This document shows, in pieces, positions 6,762-12,933 of a stretch of 13,433 nucleotides of DNA; the first letter of the stretch is position 1, and the number at the start of each line of letters is the position of its first letter. Under the pieces are notes generated by a model that worked only from the letters and a program-made list of their open reading frames with translations, was not told where the DNA came from and did no database searches. The stretch covers positions 1 to 13,433 of the forward strand of contig JAFZRG010000060.1 in the NCBI GenBank assembly GCA_017619985.1, given 5' to 3'. This DNA comes from Bacillota bacterium. Its GTDB lineage: Bacteria; Bacillota; Clostridia; Peptostreptococcales; Anaerovoracaceae. A program made the translations under genes and the position numbers.

Positions 6762-7665
6762 ATTCCTCATAGATGAAGAGCACGCCGGGCTCAGGGCTGA
6801 CGGCGTGCTTTCTCAGCTTTTTGAAGAGGCGAGCAGGAGCTACGTGCAGAAACTCATCGCCGGCGGACACGTCTTCTGCGACGGAAAACCGCTCCTTTCC
6901 AAGAAGGAAAAGCTGAAGGAGGGCAGCGAGATCACGATCGAGCTGCCGCCTGCCGTGCCCTGTGAAGCGGTCCCCCAGGACATACCGCTCGATATCGTCT
7001 ACGAAGACGATGACCTCGTCGTGGTGAATAAACCGAAGGGCATGGTCGTGCATCCGGCGGCCGGCAATCCGGACGGAACGCTTGTGAACGGCCTGCTGTA
7101 TCACTGCGGCGCGCTTTCATCCATCAACGGCGTCGAGCGGCCTGGCATCGTCCACCGCATTGACAAGGATACGTCCGGCCTTCTGGTCTGCGCGAAGACC
7201 GACGCCGCGCATCGCGGTCTGGCGCAGCAGATGGCGGATCACGCCTGTACCCGCCAATACCGGGGCGTCGTGTTCTACGGCTTCCGCGAGACATGCGGAA
7301 CGGTCGACGCTCCCATCGGCCGTGACCCGTCCAACCGCCTCCGCATGGCCGTCGTTCCCGGCGGCAGAAGGGCGGTCACACACTGGCGCGTTTCCGAGGA
7401 ATTCAGCGGGTTCACCGAGATCCGCGCGCGGCTCGAGACCGGCCGGACGCACCAGATCCGCGTGCATATGGCGTCCATCCATCATCCGCTGCTTGGCGAT
7501 ACGGTCTACGGCCCGCAGAAGCAGCCCTACAGCCTGCAGGGCCAGATGCTGCACGCCGAGATCCTGGGATTTCAGCACCCGGTCACGGGACAGTACATGG
7601 AATTCAAGGCGGATCCCCCGCAGGAATACCTGCAGATCCTGGAGAAACTGAGGAACAGAAAATGA
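6739..7665 (+). CDS. RluD/RluA-family 23S rRNA or tRNA pseudouridine synthase
   Basis: Converts specific uridines in RNA to pseudouridine. The 308-residue protein has an N-terminal S4 RNA-binding domain (about 17-75, including SRSYVQKLIAGGHVFCDGK), then the RluA catalytic domain with VNKPKGMVVHPAAGN (96-110) and HRIDKDTSGLLV (139-150), whose first Asp (142) is the expected nucleophile, and near the C-terminus GRTHQIRVHMA. Domain order and length match the RluD/YlyB group; the exact target uridines cannot be read from the sequence. A strong AAGGAAGGA site (6726-6734) lies inside lspA. Its stop overlaps the start of the following gene (ATGA). The lspA-rluD pairing is common in Bacillota. Confidence 0.92.
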   Translation: MNEEATVRFLIDEEHAGLRADGVLSQLFEEASRSYVQKLIAGGHVFCDGKPLLSKKEKLKEGSEITIELPPAVPCEAVPQDIPLDIVYEDDDLVVVNKPKGMVVHPAAGNPDGTLVNGLLYHCGALSSINGVERPGIVHRIDKDTSGLLVCAKTDAAHRGLAQQMADHACTRQYRGVVFYGFRETCGTVDAPIGRDPSNRLRMAVVPGGRRAVTHWRVSEEFSGFTEIRARLETGRTHQIRVHMASIHHPLLGDTVYGPQKQPYSLQGQMLHAEILGFQHPVTGQYMEFKADPPQEYLQILEKLRNRK

Positions 7666-8348
7666 AGAGAAAGTTGAAACCGGGTACGATGCTGTACCCG
7701 CTGCCCGCCGTTCTCGTAACAGGCGGAGATATGGAACATTCCACGGTGATGACGGCTGCCTGGACCGGCATCGTCAATTCCGATCCTCCCATGACGTACG
7801 TCTCCATCCGCCCCGAGCGCTACAGCTATGACATCATCAAGGACGCAGGGGAGTTCGTCATCAATCTGACGACGGCGGATATGGCGAAGGAAGTCGATTA
7901 CGCAGGGTGCGTATCCGGCAGAAAGGAAGACAAATTCGAAACGCTCGGGTTCGTCAAGGAACCATGCGAGGCCGTCAAGGCGCCGATGATCGCGCAGTGT
8001 CCGGTCAGCCTGGAATGCCGCGTGACGGAGACGAAGGATCTCGGCAGCCATACGATGTTCCTGGCAGAGATCGTGTGCGTTCACGCCGACGAAAAGCTGT
8101 TCGATAAAAACGACCGCATCTGTCTGGAAAAGGCGGGCTTCCTCGCGTATCTCCACGGCACGTACATGCCGCTTGGAAGCAAAAAGATCGGCTCGTTCGG
8201 CTATTCGGTCATGAAGCCGAAAACGCAGAAAAAGAAGGCTGCCGAGAGCCGGAAGATGTCTCTCATGAAGAGCAAAAGCAAAGGAAAGGATCCGAAAAAG
8301 AAAGAGTCTGTTTTTACGGGAAAGAGCAGGCTCGTTTCGAAAGATTGA
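7662..8348 (+). CDS. Flavin reductase-like (flavoredoxin-type) FMN-binding protein with basic tail
   Basis: A 228-residue protein of the flavin reductase-like fold, which binds FMN and passes electrons from NAD(P)H or an iron-sulfur partner. Visible signatures: STVMTAAWTGIVNSDPP (27-43), SIRPERYSYD (48-57), GEFVINLTT (63-71) and a core that ends about residue 187 with the usual LGSKKIGSFGYSV (171-183). The last roughly 40 residues are a Lys-rich extension beyond the normal family length, probably disordered. The start overlaps the pseudouridine synthase stop (ATGA) with ribosome site AGGAA inside that gene. It is the last gene of the operon, just before a strong terminator. The physiological partner is unknown; no redox gene is adjacent. 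Confidence 0.88.
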   Translation: MKRKLKPGTMLYPLPAVLVTGGDMEHSTVMTAAWTGIVNSDPPMTYVSIRPERYSYDIIKDAGEFVINLTTADMAKEVDYAGCVSGRKEDKFETLGFVKEPCEAVKAPMIAQCPVSLECRVTETKDLGSHTMFLAEIVCVHADEKLFDKNDRICLEKAGFLAYLHGTYMPLGSKKIGSFGYSVMKPKTQKKKAAESRKMSLMKSKSKGKDPKKKESVFTGKSRLVSKD

Positions 8349-8363
8349 AGCGCATATAACAGG

Positions 8364-8394
8364 AAAAGCCGCCTCCGGTCAGGGCGGCTTTTTA
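8364..8394. terminator. Bidirectional intrinsic terminator
   Basis: AAAAGCCGCC (8364-8373) pairs perfectly with GGCGGCTTTT (8383-8392) around a nine-base loop, followed by further T. The A/T flanks make it usable from both strands: for the operon ending at 8348, and for transcripts from the minus-strand rqcH side. Confidence 0.9.
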
Positions 8395-8454
8395 GTTCTT
8401 CTCGGCTACGGGAGCTACCTACTTTCCATATCAAGATTAACCGGAATGCTGTTG
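8364..8454 (-). ncRNA. Candidate small RNA, about 90 nt, between rqcH and its terminator
   Basis: Defined only by signals: transcription from the minus-strand promoter at 8489-8461 would begin near 8454 and reach the bidirectional terminator 60-90 bases later. No reading frame with a ribosome site is present; the only minus-strand ATG in this stretch opens a four-codon frame. I do not recognise the sequence as 6S, SRP RNA or a tRNA. It may instead be a promoter remnant or serve a longer read-through transcript antisense to the flavin reductase gene. Confidence 0.4.
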
Positions 8455-8460
8455 GTAAAT

Positions 8461-8489
8461 ATTGTAATACCAAAATATGGAAATGTCAA
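8461..8489 (-). promoter_or_regulatory. Near-consensus sigma-A promoter downstream of rqcH, with operator-like dyad
   Basis: On the minus strand: -35 TTGACA (8489-8484), 17-base spacer, -10 TACAAT (8466-8461). It is one of the best promoters in the window but no coding gene follows it. A 22-base dyad with arms TTGGTA/TACCAA (8452-8457 and 8468-8473) covers the -10 and the start region, as an operator would. Confidence 0.7.
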
Positions 8490-8501
8490 CAGCTCCGCAG
8501 A

Positions 8502-10157
8502 CTATTCTTTTCCGGGATCCATCGGGTCGACCCAGACCGTGCGGTTGTTCGTAAAGATCACCATGCCCGGTTTCGCGCCGGCCGGTTTCTTGACGTAGCG
8601 AAGCGGCACATAATCCACCGGCACGTTCTGCGAATCTCTGCCCTTGGAGAACCATGCGGCGACCGCGGCAGCCTGGTAGATCTCTTCCTCGCCGGGCGTA
8701 TCTCCGTTCATGAACAGCACGACGTGTGACCCGTGGATATCCTTGGTATGCAGCCAGTAATCGGTCTTTCCGCCGACTTTGAACGTGATGTAGTCGTTCT
8801 CGCTGTTGTTGCGTCCGACAGCGATCTCCCTGCCGCAGGGCAGGGTGAAGCGGCGCGGTTTCGGCTTCGCCTTGGCCGCGGCTTTCTTGCGGTCCTTGAC
8901 CTGGCGTCCCCGCAGATATCCTTCGCGGATGAGTTCGTCCCGGATGAGCTCCATCTCTTCGTACGACGACGCCAGCGAGATCTGGTCGCGCACGGTGCTC
9001 AGGTATTCGATGTCCTTTTCGCACTCCTCCAGCTGGATGAGCTTTTCTTTCTTTCCGGTCTTCGCCTTGGCGTATTTTTTATAATAATTCTGCGCGTTGC
9101 GGGCAGGGGAGAATCGTTCGTCCAGTTCGATCGTCACGCGCTGCTCGTCGTAATAGCTGGTCACGGTGACCGCCTTATCGCCCGTTTTCGCGAGGTGAAG
9201 GTTCGCGTTGAGCAATTCACCCTTCAGCCGGTAAACATCTGCGTTTTCGGCCTTTCTGATGTCTTCGAGCAGCCTCTGTTTCTTCAGGAGGAGTTTGTCC
9301 GTGAGCGAAGCGACACTTTTGGCGAAGCTCTCGCTCTTCTGCATCACGCGGTTCGTTTCTTTCCGGTGGGAATAGAAGTAGTCGAGCGCATCGCCGGGCT
9401 CGTCGAAACGCATGACTTCGCAGGCCTGCGCCAACCGCTTCATCGGAATGACGTGCACGTCGACGGGGCGGCCGTTCGCATCGCAGTAGACTGCCGGAGA
9501 GATCCGGCCGGCAAGCACGTCATCCCGCGCCTGCAGCAGCGCGGGGATATCGTCTTCATATTCATCCGTGACGGATGCGCTCAGGCCCTGGATCTGCTTT
9601 ACGTCTGAAACGCTGCCCGCCGCTGCCGTCCAGAGGTCGATGCGGTCCTGGGGCGGGGGGGAGACGTACGTCATGCCCGGCAGGATCTGCCGGTAGCGGT
9701 TGACGTCGATGGAGATGCGCTTGATCGCATCGATGATCCTTCCCGAAGCCTCGTCCGCGAGGATGAGGTTGCTGTGTTTGCCCATGAGTTCGCAGATCAG
9801 CAACTTGTTGACAGAATACCCCATTTCGTTAATGGTCTCGAAATGGAATTCCAGGATGCGTTCCGTCGCCGGCTGGGTCACGCCGAGGATGCGTCCGCCC
9901 TGCAGGTGCTTGCGCAGCAGCATGCAGAAATTCGGGGCTTCGGCAGGGTTTTCGTAGCTCAGCTTCGTATAATGCACGCGCGCTCCCTGCGGAGAGGTGC
10001 AGATGAGCAGTTTTCTGCGCTGGCCGCTCACCGGCGCGTAGATCTGCAGGATGACCGTGTCCGCTTCCGGCTGGGTCACGCGTTCGACTTTCGCGCCTTT
10101 CAGCTCCGTATCCAGTTGTCTGGCGATCGTTCCCGCCAGGAATCCGTCGTATGCCAT
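8502..10157 (-). CDS. rqcH: RqcH / NFACT-family ribosome quality control protein
   Basis: RqcH binds stalled 50S-peptidyl-tRNA complexes and recruits tRNA-Ala to add C-terminal alanine tails that mark the nascent chain for degradation; older names include FbpA, fibronectin-binding protein. The 551-residue product has an NFACT-N domain (opening MAYDGFLAGTIARQLD, and LICELMGKHSNLIL near 120-133), a helix-hairpin and coiled-coil region (roughly 270-430), and a C-terminal NFACT-R domain with LPCGREIAVGRNNSEND, TDYWLHTKDIHGSHVVL and the final TVWVDP. The Asp-Arg pair needed for tRNA binding appears as Glu99-Arg100. The start is supported by GAGGAA shortly upstream. It is read opposite to its neighbours and divergently from yicC, a common pairing. 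No terminator lies immediately after it; the shared one is at 8364-8394. Confidence 0.95.
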   Translation of the reverse strand: MAYDGFLAGTIARQLDTELKGAKVERVTQPEADTVILQIYAPVSGQRRKLLICTSPQGARVHYTKLSYENPAEAPNFCMLLRKHLQGGRILGVTQPATERILEFHFETINEMGYSVNKLLICELMGKHSNLILADEASGRIIDAIKRISIDVNRYRQILPGMTYVSPPPQDRIDLWTAAAGSVSDVKQIQGLSASVTDEYEDDIPALLQARDDVLAGRISPAVYCDANGRPVDVHVIPMKRLAQACEVMRFDEPGDALDYFYSHRKETNRVMQKSESFAKSVASLTDKLLLKKQRLLEDIRKAENADVYRLKGELLNANLHLAKTGDKAVTVTSYYDEQRVTIELDERFSPARNAQNYYKKYAKAKTGKKEKLIQLEECEKDIEYLSTVRDQISLASSYEEMELIRDELIREGYLRGRQVKDRKKAAAKAKPKPRRFTLPCGREIAVGRNNSENDYITFKVGGKTDYWLHTKDIHGSHVVLFMNGDTPGEEEIYQAAAVAAWFSKGRDSQNVPVDYVPLRYVKKPAGAKPGMVIFTNNRTVWVDPMDPGKE

Positions 10158-10176
10158 AAGTTCCTCGTACGGAATG

Positions 10177-10205
10177 TTTCTTCTACCGCGTTTTTATGCT
10201 AAAAT
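10177..10205 (+). promoter_or_regulatory. Promoter for yicC, overlapping the rqcH promoter region
   Basis: Extended -10 TGCTAAAAT (10197-10205) with a poor -35 (TTTCTT, 10177-10182) at 17 bases. The start near 10212 would fall beside the -10 of the divergent rqcH promoter, so the two polymerases should exclude each other. Confidence 0.5.
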
Positions 10206-10212
10206 CGTATTC

Positions 10213-10242
10213 ATAATAACACGGATACGGCGTTTGAGCCAA
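10213..10242 (-). promoter_or_regulatory. Promoter for rqcH
   Basis: Minus strand: -35 TTGGCT (10242-10237), 18-base spacer, -10 TATTAT (10218-10213) preceded by TGT, giving an extended -10. Transcription would begin near 10206, leaving a leader of about 50 bases. Confidence 0.65.
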
Positions 10243-10271
10243 AGCAAATCGCGTGTTGGAAAGAGGAGAAT

Positions 10272-11159
10272 ATGGCAAAGAGCATGACAGGCTTCGGCAG
10301 AGGCGTCTACGAGGACGAACTGCGGAGCGTAACGGTGGAACTCCGTTCCGTCAATCACAGGTATTCCGACATCACGGTCAAGATGCCGCGCAGATACCAG
10401 TTCGCGGAGGACGCGATCAAGGCGATCGTGAAGGGCGTCGCGCCCAGAGGAAAGATCGACGTGTTCGTGAACGTGGACAACATCGCCGCGGACGATACGG
10501 CTGTCGAGCTGAACCCCGCGCTGGCAAAGCGCTATTACGAGACGCTGCAGGCTCTGCGGCAGGAGATCCCGGAGCTCGCCGGAGAACCGACGCTTGCGAT
10601 GATCGCGAACTTCCCGGACGTCGTAAAATCCGCGGCGGCGGAGGAAGACGAGGAACTGGTCCTGAAAGCGCTGAGCGAGGCAACGAAGGAAGCCGCAGCC
10701 AATCTGGACGCCATGCGGGTCACGGAAGGCGCGAAGCTGATGGAGGACATCCTGCAGCGCGGCCGTCTGATCGAAGAGACCGTGAACGGCATCGAAGCTT
10801 ATGCGCCGGAAGTGGCGAAGAATTACACAGCAAAGCTGAAGGAGCGCATCCGCGATCTGCTGGGCGACGACGTGGTCATCCCTGAAGACCGCATCCTGCT
10901 GGAAGCGGCAGTCTTCGCGGACAAATCGAACATCACGGAGGAGATGGTCCGCCTGAAGAGCCACTGCAGCCAGCTGCGCGCCATCGCCGCGGATACGGCC
11001 GGCCCGATCGGAAAGAAACTGGATTTCCTCGTGCAGGAGATGAACCGCGAATCCAATACCATCGGGTCAAAAGCGAACGACATCCACATAACGAACGACG
11101 TGCTGCTGCTGAAGGCGGAGATCGAGAAGATCCGCGAGCAGGTGCAGAATATCGAATAG
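10272..11159 (+). CDS. yicC: YicC-family endoribonuclease
   Basis: The E. coli YicC protein is a hexameric endoribonuclease implicated in small-RNA turnover; the firmicute members are less studied. This 295-residue product begins with the family hallmark SMTGFGRG followed by VTVELRSVNHRYSDITVKMPR (conserved N-terminal domain, to about 155) and ends with the DUF1732 domain, including KKLDFLVQEMNRESNTIGSKA and the closing helix KAEIEKIREQVQNIE. The ribosome site AAGAGGAG (10261-10268) supports the ATG. gmk follows 57 bases later with its own promoter; the DUF370/remA gene usually found between them is absent. Confidence 0.94.
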   Translation: MAKSMTGFGRGVYEDELRSVTVELRSVNHRYSDITVKMPRRYQFAEDAIKAIVKGVAPRGKIDVFVNVDNIAADDTAVELNPALAKRYYETLQALRQEIPELAGEPTLAMIANFPDVVKSAAAEEDEELVLKALSEATKEAAANLDAMRVTEGAKLMEDILQRGRLIEETVNGIEAYAPEVAKNYTAKLKERIRDLLGDDVVIPEDRILLEAAVFADKSNITEEMVRLKSHCSQLRAIAADTAGPIGKKLDFLVQEMNRESNTIGSKANDIHITNDVLLLKAEIEKIREQVQNIE

Positions 11160-11163
11160 CATC

Positions 11164-11192
11164 TTGCAGTTCTCGCGAAAAAGATCTATACT
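11164..11192 (+). promoter_or_regulatory. Promoter for gmk-rpoZ
   Basis: -35 TTGCAG (11164-11169), 17-base spacer, -10 TATACT (11187-11192), start near 11199 and only about 18 bases before the gmk ATG. It lies wholly between yicC and gmk. Confidence 0.7.
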
Positions 11193-11216
11193 GAATTGTT
11201 TCGAAGAGGAATAGCG

Positions 11217-11825
11217 ATGAAACAAGGCAAATTATTCGTATTTTCCGGCCCGTCCGCGACAGGAAAGGGCACGATCTGCAGGGAGCTGCTCAAGGATCCC
11301 GACACCTGGCTGTCCGTGTCCTACACGACCCGCGAACCGCGGGAAGGCGAGGAGCACGGCGTCCACTATTTCTTCGTGACCCGCGAGGAATACGACAGAA
11401 CGGTGGAAGAGGACGGTTTCCTGGAGCACGCCGAGATCTACGGCAACGCCTACGGAACGCCGAAACGCTATGCGCTGGAGCACATGGCGGCCGGCGAGGA
11501 CGTCATCCTCGAGATCGAGATGCAGGGCGCGCTGCAGATCAAAAAAGCCTATCCCGAGGCCGTGCTGATCTTCGTGCTCCCGCCCAGCCTCAAAGAGCTG
11601 AGGAACCGCATCCGCAAGCGCGGATCGGAGACGGAGGAGCAGATCGCCGCGCGCATGGAAAAGACGCTCTCGGAGATCGAACTGCTGCCGGAATACGACT
11701 ATTTCCTCATCAACGACGACTTGGATGAGGCGATCGAGACCGCCCGTTCCATCATGAAGGCAGAACACTGCAAAACGGCAGGGACCTGTCAGGCCCTGAT
11801 CGATCAATACAAGGAGGAACGCTAG
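11217..11825 (+). CDS. gmk: Guanylate kinase
   Basis: Phosphorylates GMP to GDP using ATP, an essential step in guanine nucleotide supply. The 202-residue protein has the P-loop as GPSATGKGT (11-19; most relatives have GPSGxGK[ST]), the GMP-binding stretch VSYTTREPREGEEHGVHYFFV (split here as VSYTTREPREGE and HGVHYFFV, residues about 34-54), and the lid region followed by RIRKRGSETEEQI. The ATG at 11217, six bases after AGAGGA, is preferred over an upstream TTG at 11196 because homologues begin with a few residues before the first beta strand (KLFVFSGPS). rpoZ begins directly after its stop codon. Confidence 0.96.
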   Translation: MKQGKLFVFSGPSATGKGTICRELLKDPDTWLSVSYTTREPREGEEHGVHYFFVTREEYDRTVEEDGFLEHAEIYGNAYGTPKRYALEHMAAGEDVILEIEMQGALQIKKAYPEAVLIFVLPPSLKELRNRIRKRGSETEEQIAARMEKTLSEIELLPEYDYFLINDDLDEAIETARSIMKAEHCKTAGTCQALIDQYKEER

Positions 11826-12023
11826 ATGTTATTATATCCGTCCGTAGACCTGCTCAAGACGAAGGTCGACAGCAAATACACCCTGGTGATCATGGCGGCG
11901 AAGCGGGCCAGAGACCTAGTCGACGGCAAGCCGATGCTCATCAACGTGGACAGCAACAAGCCCATCTCCATCGCGACGGCGGAGATCGCAGACGACCTGA
12001 TCTCCTACAAGAGAGCGGAATAG
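11826..12023 (+). CDS. rpoZ: RNA polymerase omega subunit
   Basis: Omega helps fold and assemble the beta-prime subunit of RNA polymerase. The 65-residue product has the expected opening MLLYPSVDLLKTKVDSKYTLV followed by the signature MAAKRARDL (23-31), and the segment KPISIATAEIADDLI near the C-terminus. It lies immediately after the gmk TAG with a perfect AAGGAGG (11811-11817) inside gmk, as is standard in this gene pair. A terminator follows 25 bases downstream. The coaBC and priA genes that often come next are not here. Confidence 0.93.
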   Translation: MLLYPSVDLLKTKVDSKYTLVIMAAKRARDLVDGKPMLINVDSNKPISIATAEIADDLISYKRAE

Positions 12024-12047
12024 TCTCAGCTGTTGAAAACGCAAAGA

Positions 12048-12077
12048 AAAAACGGGCCTTTTCAGGTCCGTTTTTGC
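12048..12077. terminator. Terminator after rpoZ (usable from both strands)
   Basis: AAAAACGGGCC-type arm (12048-12058) pairs with GGTCCGTTTTT (12065-12075) around TTTTCA, with one G-U pair. Runs of A before and T after allow use in either direction; the minus-strand reading would stop anything passing the tRNA terminator. Confidence 0.85.
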
Positions 12078-12078
12078 A

Positions 12079-12099
12079 TGGTGCCGGCGGCGGGGGTCG
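12079..12099. repeat. Second copy of the last 21 bases of tRNA-Leu
   Basis: These 21 bases match 12240-12260 exactly, in the same orientation, 161 bases away. The matched part is the tRNA's CCA end, discriminator, 3' acceptor strand, T-stem strand and the last three T-loop bases. Flanks differ on both sides. Such tRNA 3'-end copies are typical of attachment sites left by tyrosine-recombinase elements, but no integrase or cargo is present, so this is at most a remnant. Confidence 0.6.
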
Positions 12100-12239
12100 C
12101 CGTCTGGGGCCCCAACCCCATACTGTTCAGCCTCGCTGTCGGCTCGGCTCAAAACGGTCCGCCGGACCGTTTTGCCCTCCCGGGTCCGACCCCCTTGCCT
12201 AAGATGCCAAAAGACCCCTCGAGGGGGTCTTTCATCATC
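12100..12239. other. Hairpin-rich GC spacer between repeat and tRNA-Leu
   Basis: No gene. It holds a short palindrome TGGGGCCCCA (12104-12113), then a perfect 11-pair hairpin, CAAAACGGTCC (12150-12160) with GGACCGTTTTG (12164-12174) around GCC, then the tRNA terminator (12210-12232). Frames crossing it are open in places but read through the tRNA and have no ribosome site. Confidence 0.6.
12210..12232 (-). terminator. Terminator of tRNA-Leu
   Basis: AAAGACCCC and GGGGTCTTT arms (12210-12218 and 12224-12232) around a five-base loop. Read on the minus strand it starts seven bases after the CCA end and is followed by TTTTGG. Confidence 0.8.
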
Positions 12240-12326
12240 TGGTGCCGGCGGCGGGGGTCGAACCCGCACGGTGTCGCCACCGCGGGATTTTGAGTCCCGT
12301 ACGTCTGCCAATTCCATCACGCCGGC
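12240..12326 (-). tRNA. tRNA-Leu, anticodon CAA (reads UUG)
   Basis: The minus strand folds into a complete 87-base class II tRNA: acceptor GCCGGCG with CGCCGGC, anticodon stem CGGGA/TCCCG with loop CTCAAAA (anticodon CAA at 12292-12290), a long variable arm CGGTG/CACCG with loop GCGA, T-stem GCGGG/CCCGC with loop TTCGACC, discriminator A and an encoded CCA (12242-12240). The long variable arm and A73 fit leucine. It is the only tRNA in the window, with its own promoter and terminator. Confidence 0.96.
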
Positions 12327-12337
12327 GCTACCCGATT

Positions 12338-12366
12338 ATGGTATCACTTCAGCGGCAGAAAAACAA
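12338..12366 (-). promoter_or_regulatory. Promoter for tRNA-Leu
   Basis: Minus strand: -35 TTGTTT (12366-12361), 17-base spacer, -10 TACCAT (12343-12338) preceded by TGA. The start near 12331 lies only about five bases before the mature tRNA end. Confidence 0.6.
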
Positions 12367-12399
12367 GGGCATAAAAATGCTCTAAACCCTAAAAATGTA

Positions 12400-12427
12400 T
12401 TGATTTTACGGCACATTAGTCTATAAT
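12400..12427 (+). promoter_or_regulatory. Promoter for yajC-secD
   Basis: -35 TTGATT (12400-12405), 16-base spacer, perfect -10 TATAAT (12422-12427). It lies 32 bases before the yajC ATG, in an AT-rich patch that contrasts with the GC-rich surroundings. Confidence 0.75.
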
Positions 12428-12458
12428 ATTATTGTTAATTTTACTTAGGAGGAAATCC

Positions 12459-12857
12459 ATGCCTGAATTTGTACCCCAGATCATTATGATCGTCGCGCTT
12501 TTCGCGATCATGTATTTTATGCTCATCCGTCCGCAGAAGAAAAAGGACGACGAAGTGCGCAAGATGAGAGAGAGCCTCAAGGTCGGAGACGAGATCCTGA
12601 CCATCGGAGGCATCTACGGCAAAGTTGTCCGCATCAAGGACGACAGGCTCACGATCCAGGTCGGTGCGGACCGCACGAAGATCGACATCGCAAAGTGGGC
12701 GGTCAACAATATCGAGAAGCCGACCGAAGGCAAGGGCGGCAAGGACGCGGCGGAAGACAGGAAGGTCACGCCGAAGAACATGAAGAAACTGGGCGAGAAG
12801 GCCGAAGCTGAAGTCGAAGAGGCTGTCGCTGAGGTCGTCGAGGATGCTCAGGAATAG
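12459..12857 (+). CDS. yajC: Sec translocon accessory subunit YajC
   Basis: YajC is a small membrane protein that associates with SecD-SecF and SecYEG. The 132-residue product has one hydrophobic helix near residues 5-23 ending in the family hallmark MLIRPQKKK, followed by a cytoplasmic domain with the conserved LKVGDEILTIGGIYGKVV region and an Ala/Glu/Lys-rich acidic tail. The ATG at 12459 is chosen over an upstream TTG (12432) because a perfect AGGAGG (12447-12452) precedes it at seven bases. It is followed by secD, the usual pairing, but with a terminator-like hairpin between them. Confidence 0.94.
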   Translation: MPEFVPQIIMIVALFAIMYFMLIRPQKKKDDEVRKMRESLKVGDEILTIGGIYGKVVRIKDDRLTIQVGADRTKIDIAKWAVNNIEKPTEGKGGKDAAEDRKVTPKNMKKLGEKAEAEVEEAVAEVVEDAQE

Positions 12858-12877
12858 TTCAGGGGAATAAATACATG

Positions 12878-12913
12878 CAGGGCATGTGTGCACGCCGCAC
12901 ATGCCTTGTTTTT
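12878..12913 (+). terminator. Attenuator-like hairpin between yajC and secD
   Basis: CAGGGCATGTG (12878-12888) pairs with CACATGCCTTG (12898-12908), 11 pairs including one G-U, followed by TTTTT. It has the form of an intrinsic terminator, yet secD starts 20 bases later with no clear promoter of its own, so partial read-through is likely. Confidence 0.65.
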
Positions 12914-12933
12914 GTAAAGGGAAAGAGCAAAAA

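Noticed and set aside
11196..11216. TTG start seven codons upstream of gmk
   Set aside because: It precedes the predicted transcription start region and the AGAGGA site that serves the ATG at 11217.
12033..12293. 86-codon frame through the repeat, spacer and tRNA
   Set aside because: It runs antisense through the tRNA-Leu gene and across three hairpins; such frames arise from tRNA and terminator sequence.
12432..12458. TTG start nine codons upstream of yajC
   Set aside because: A perfect AGGAGG lies downstream of it, correctly spaced for the ATG at 12459, and the TTG is almost at the predicted transcription start.
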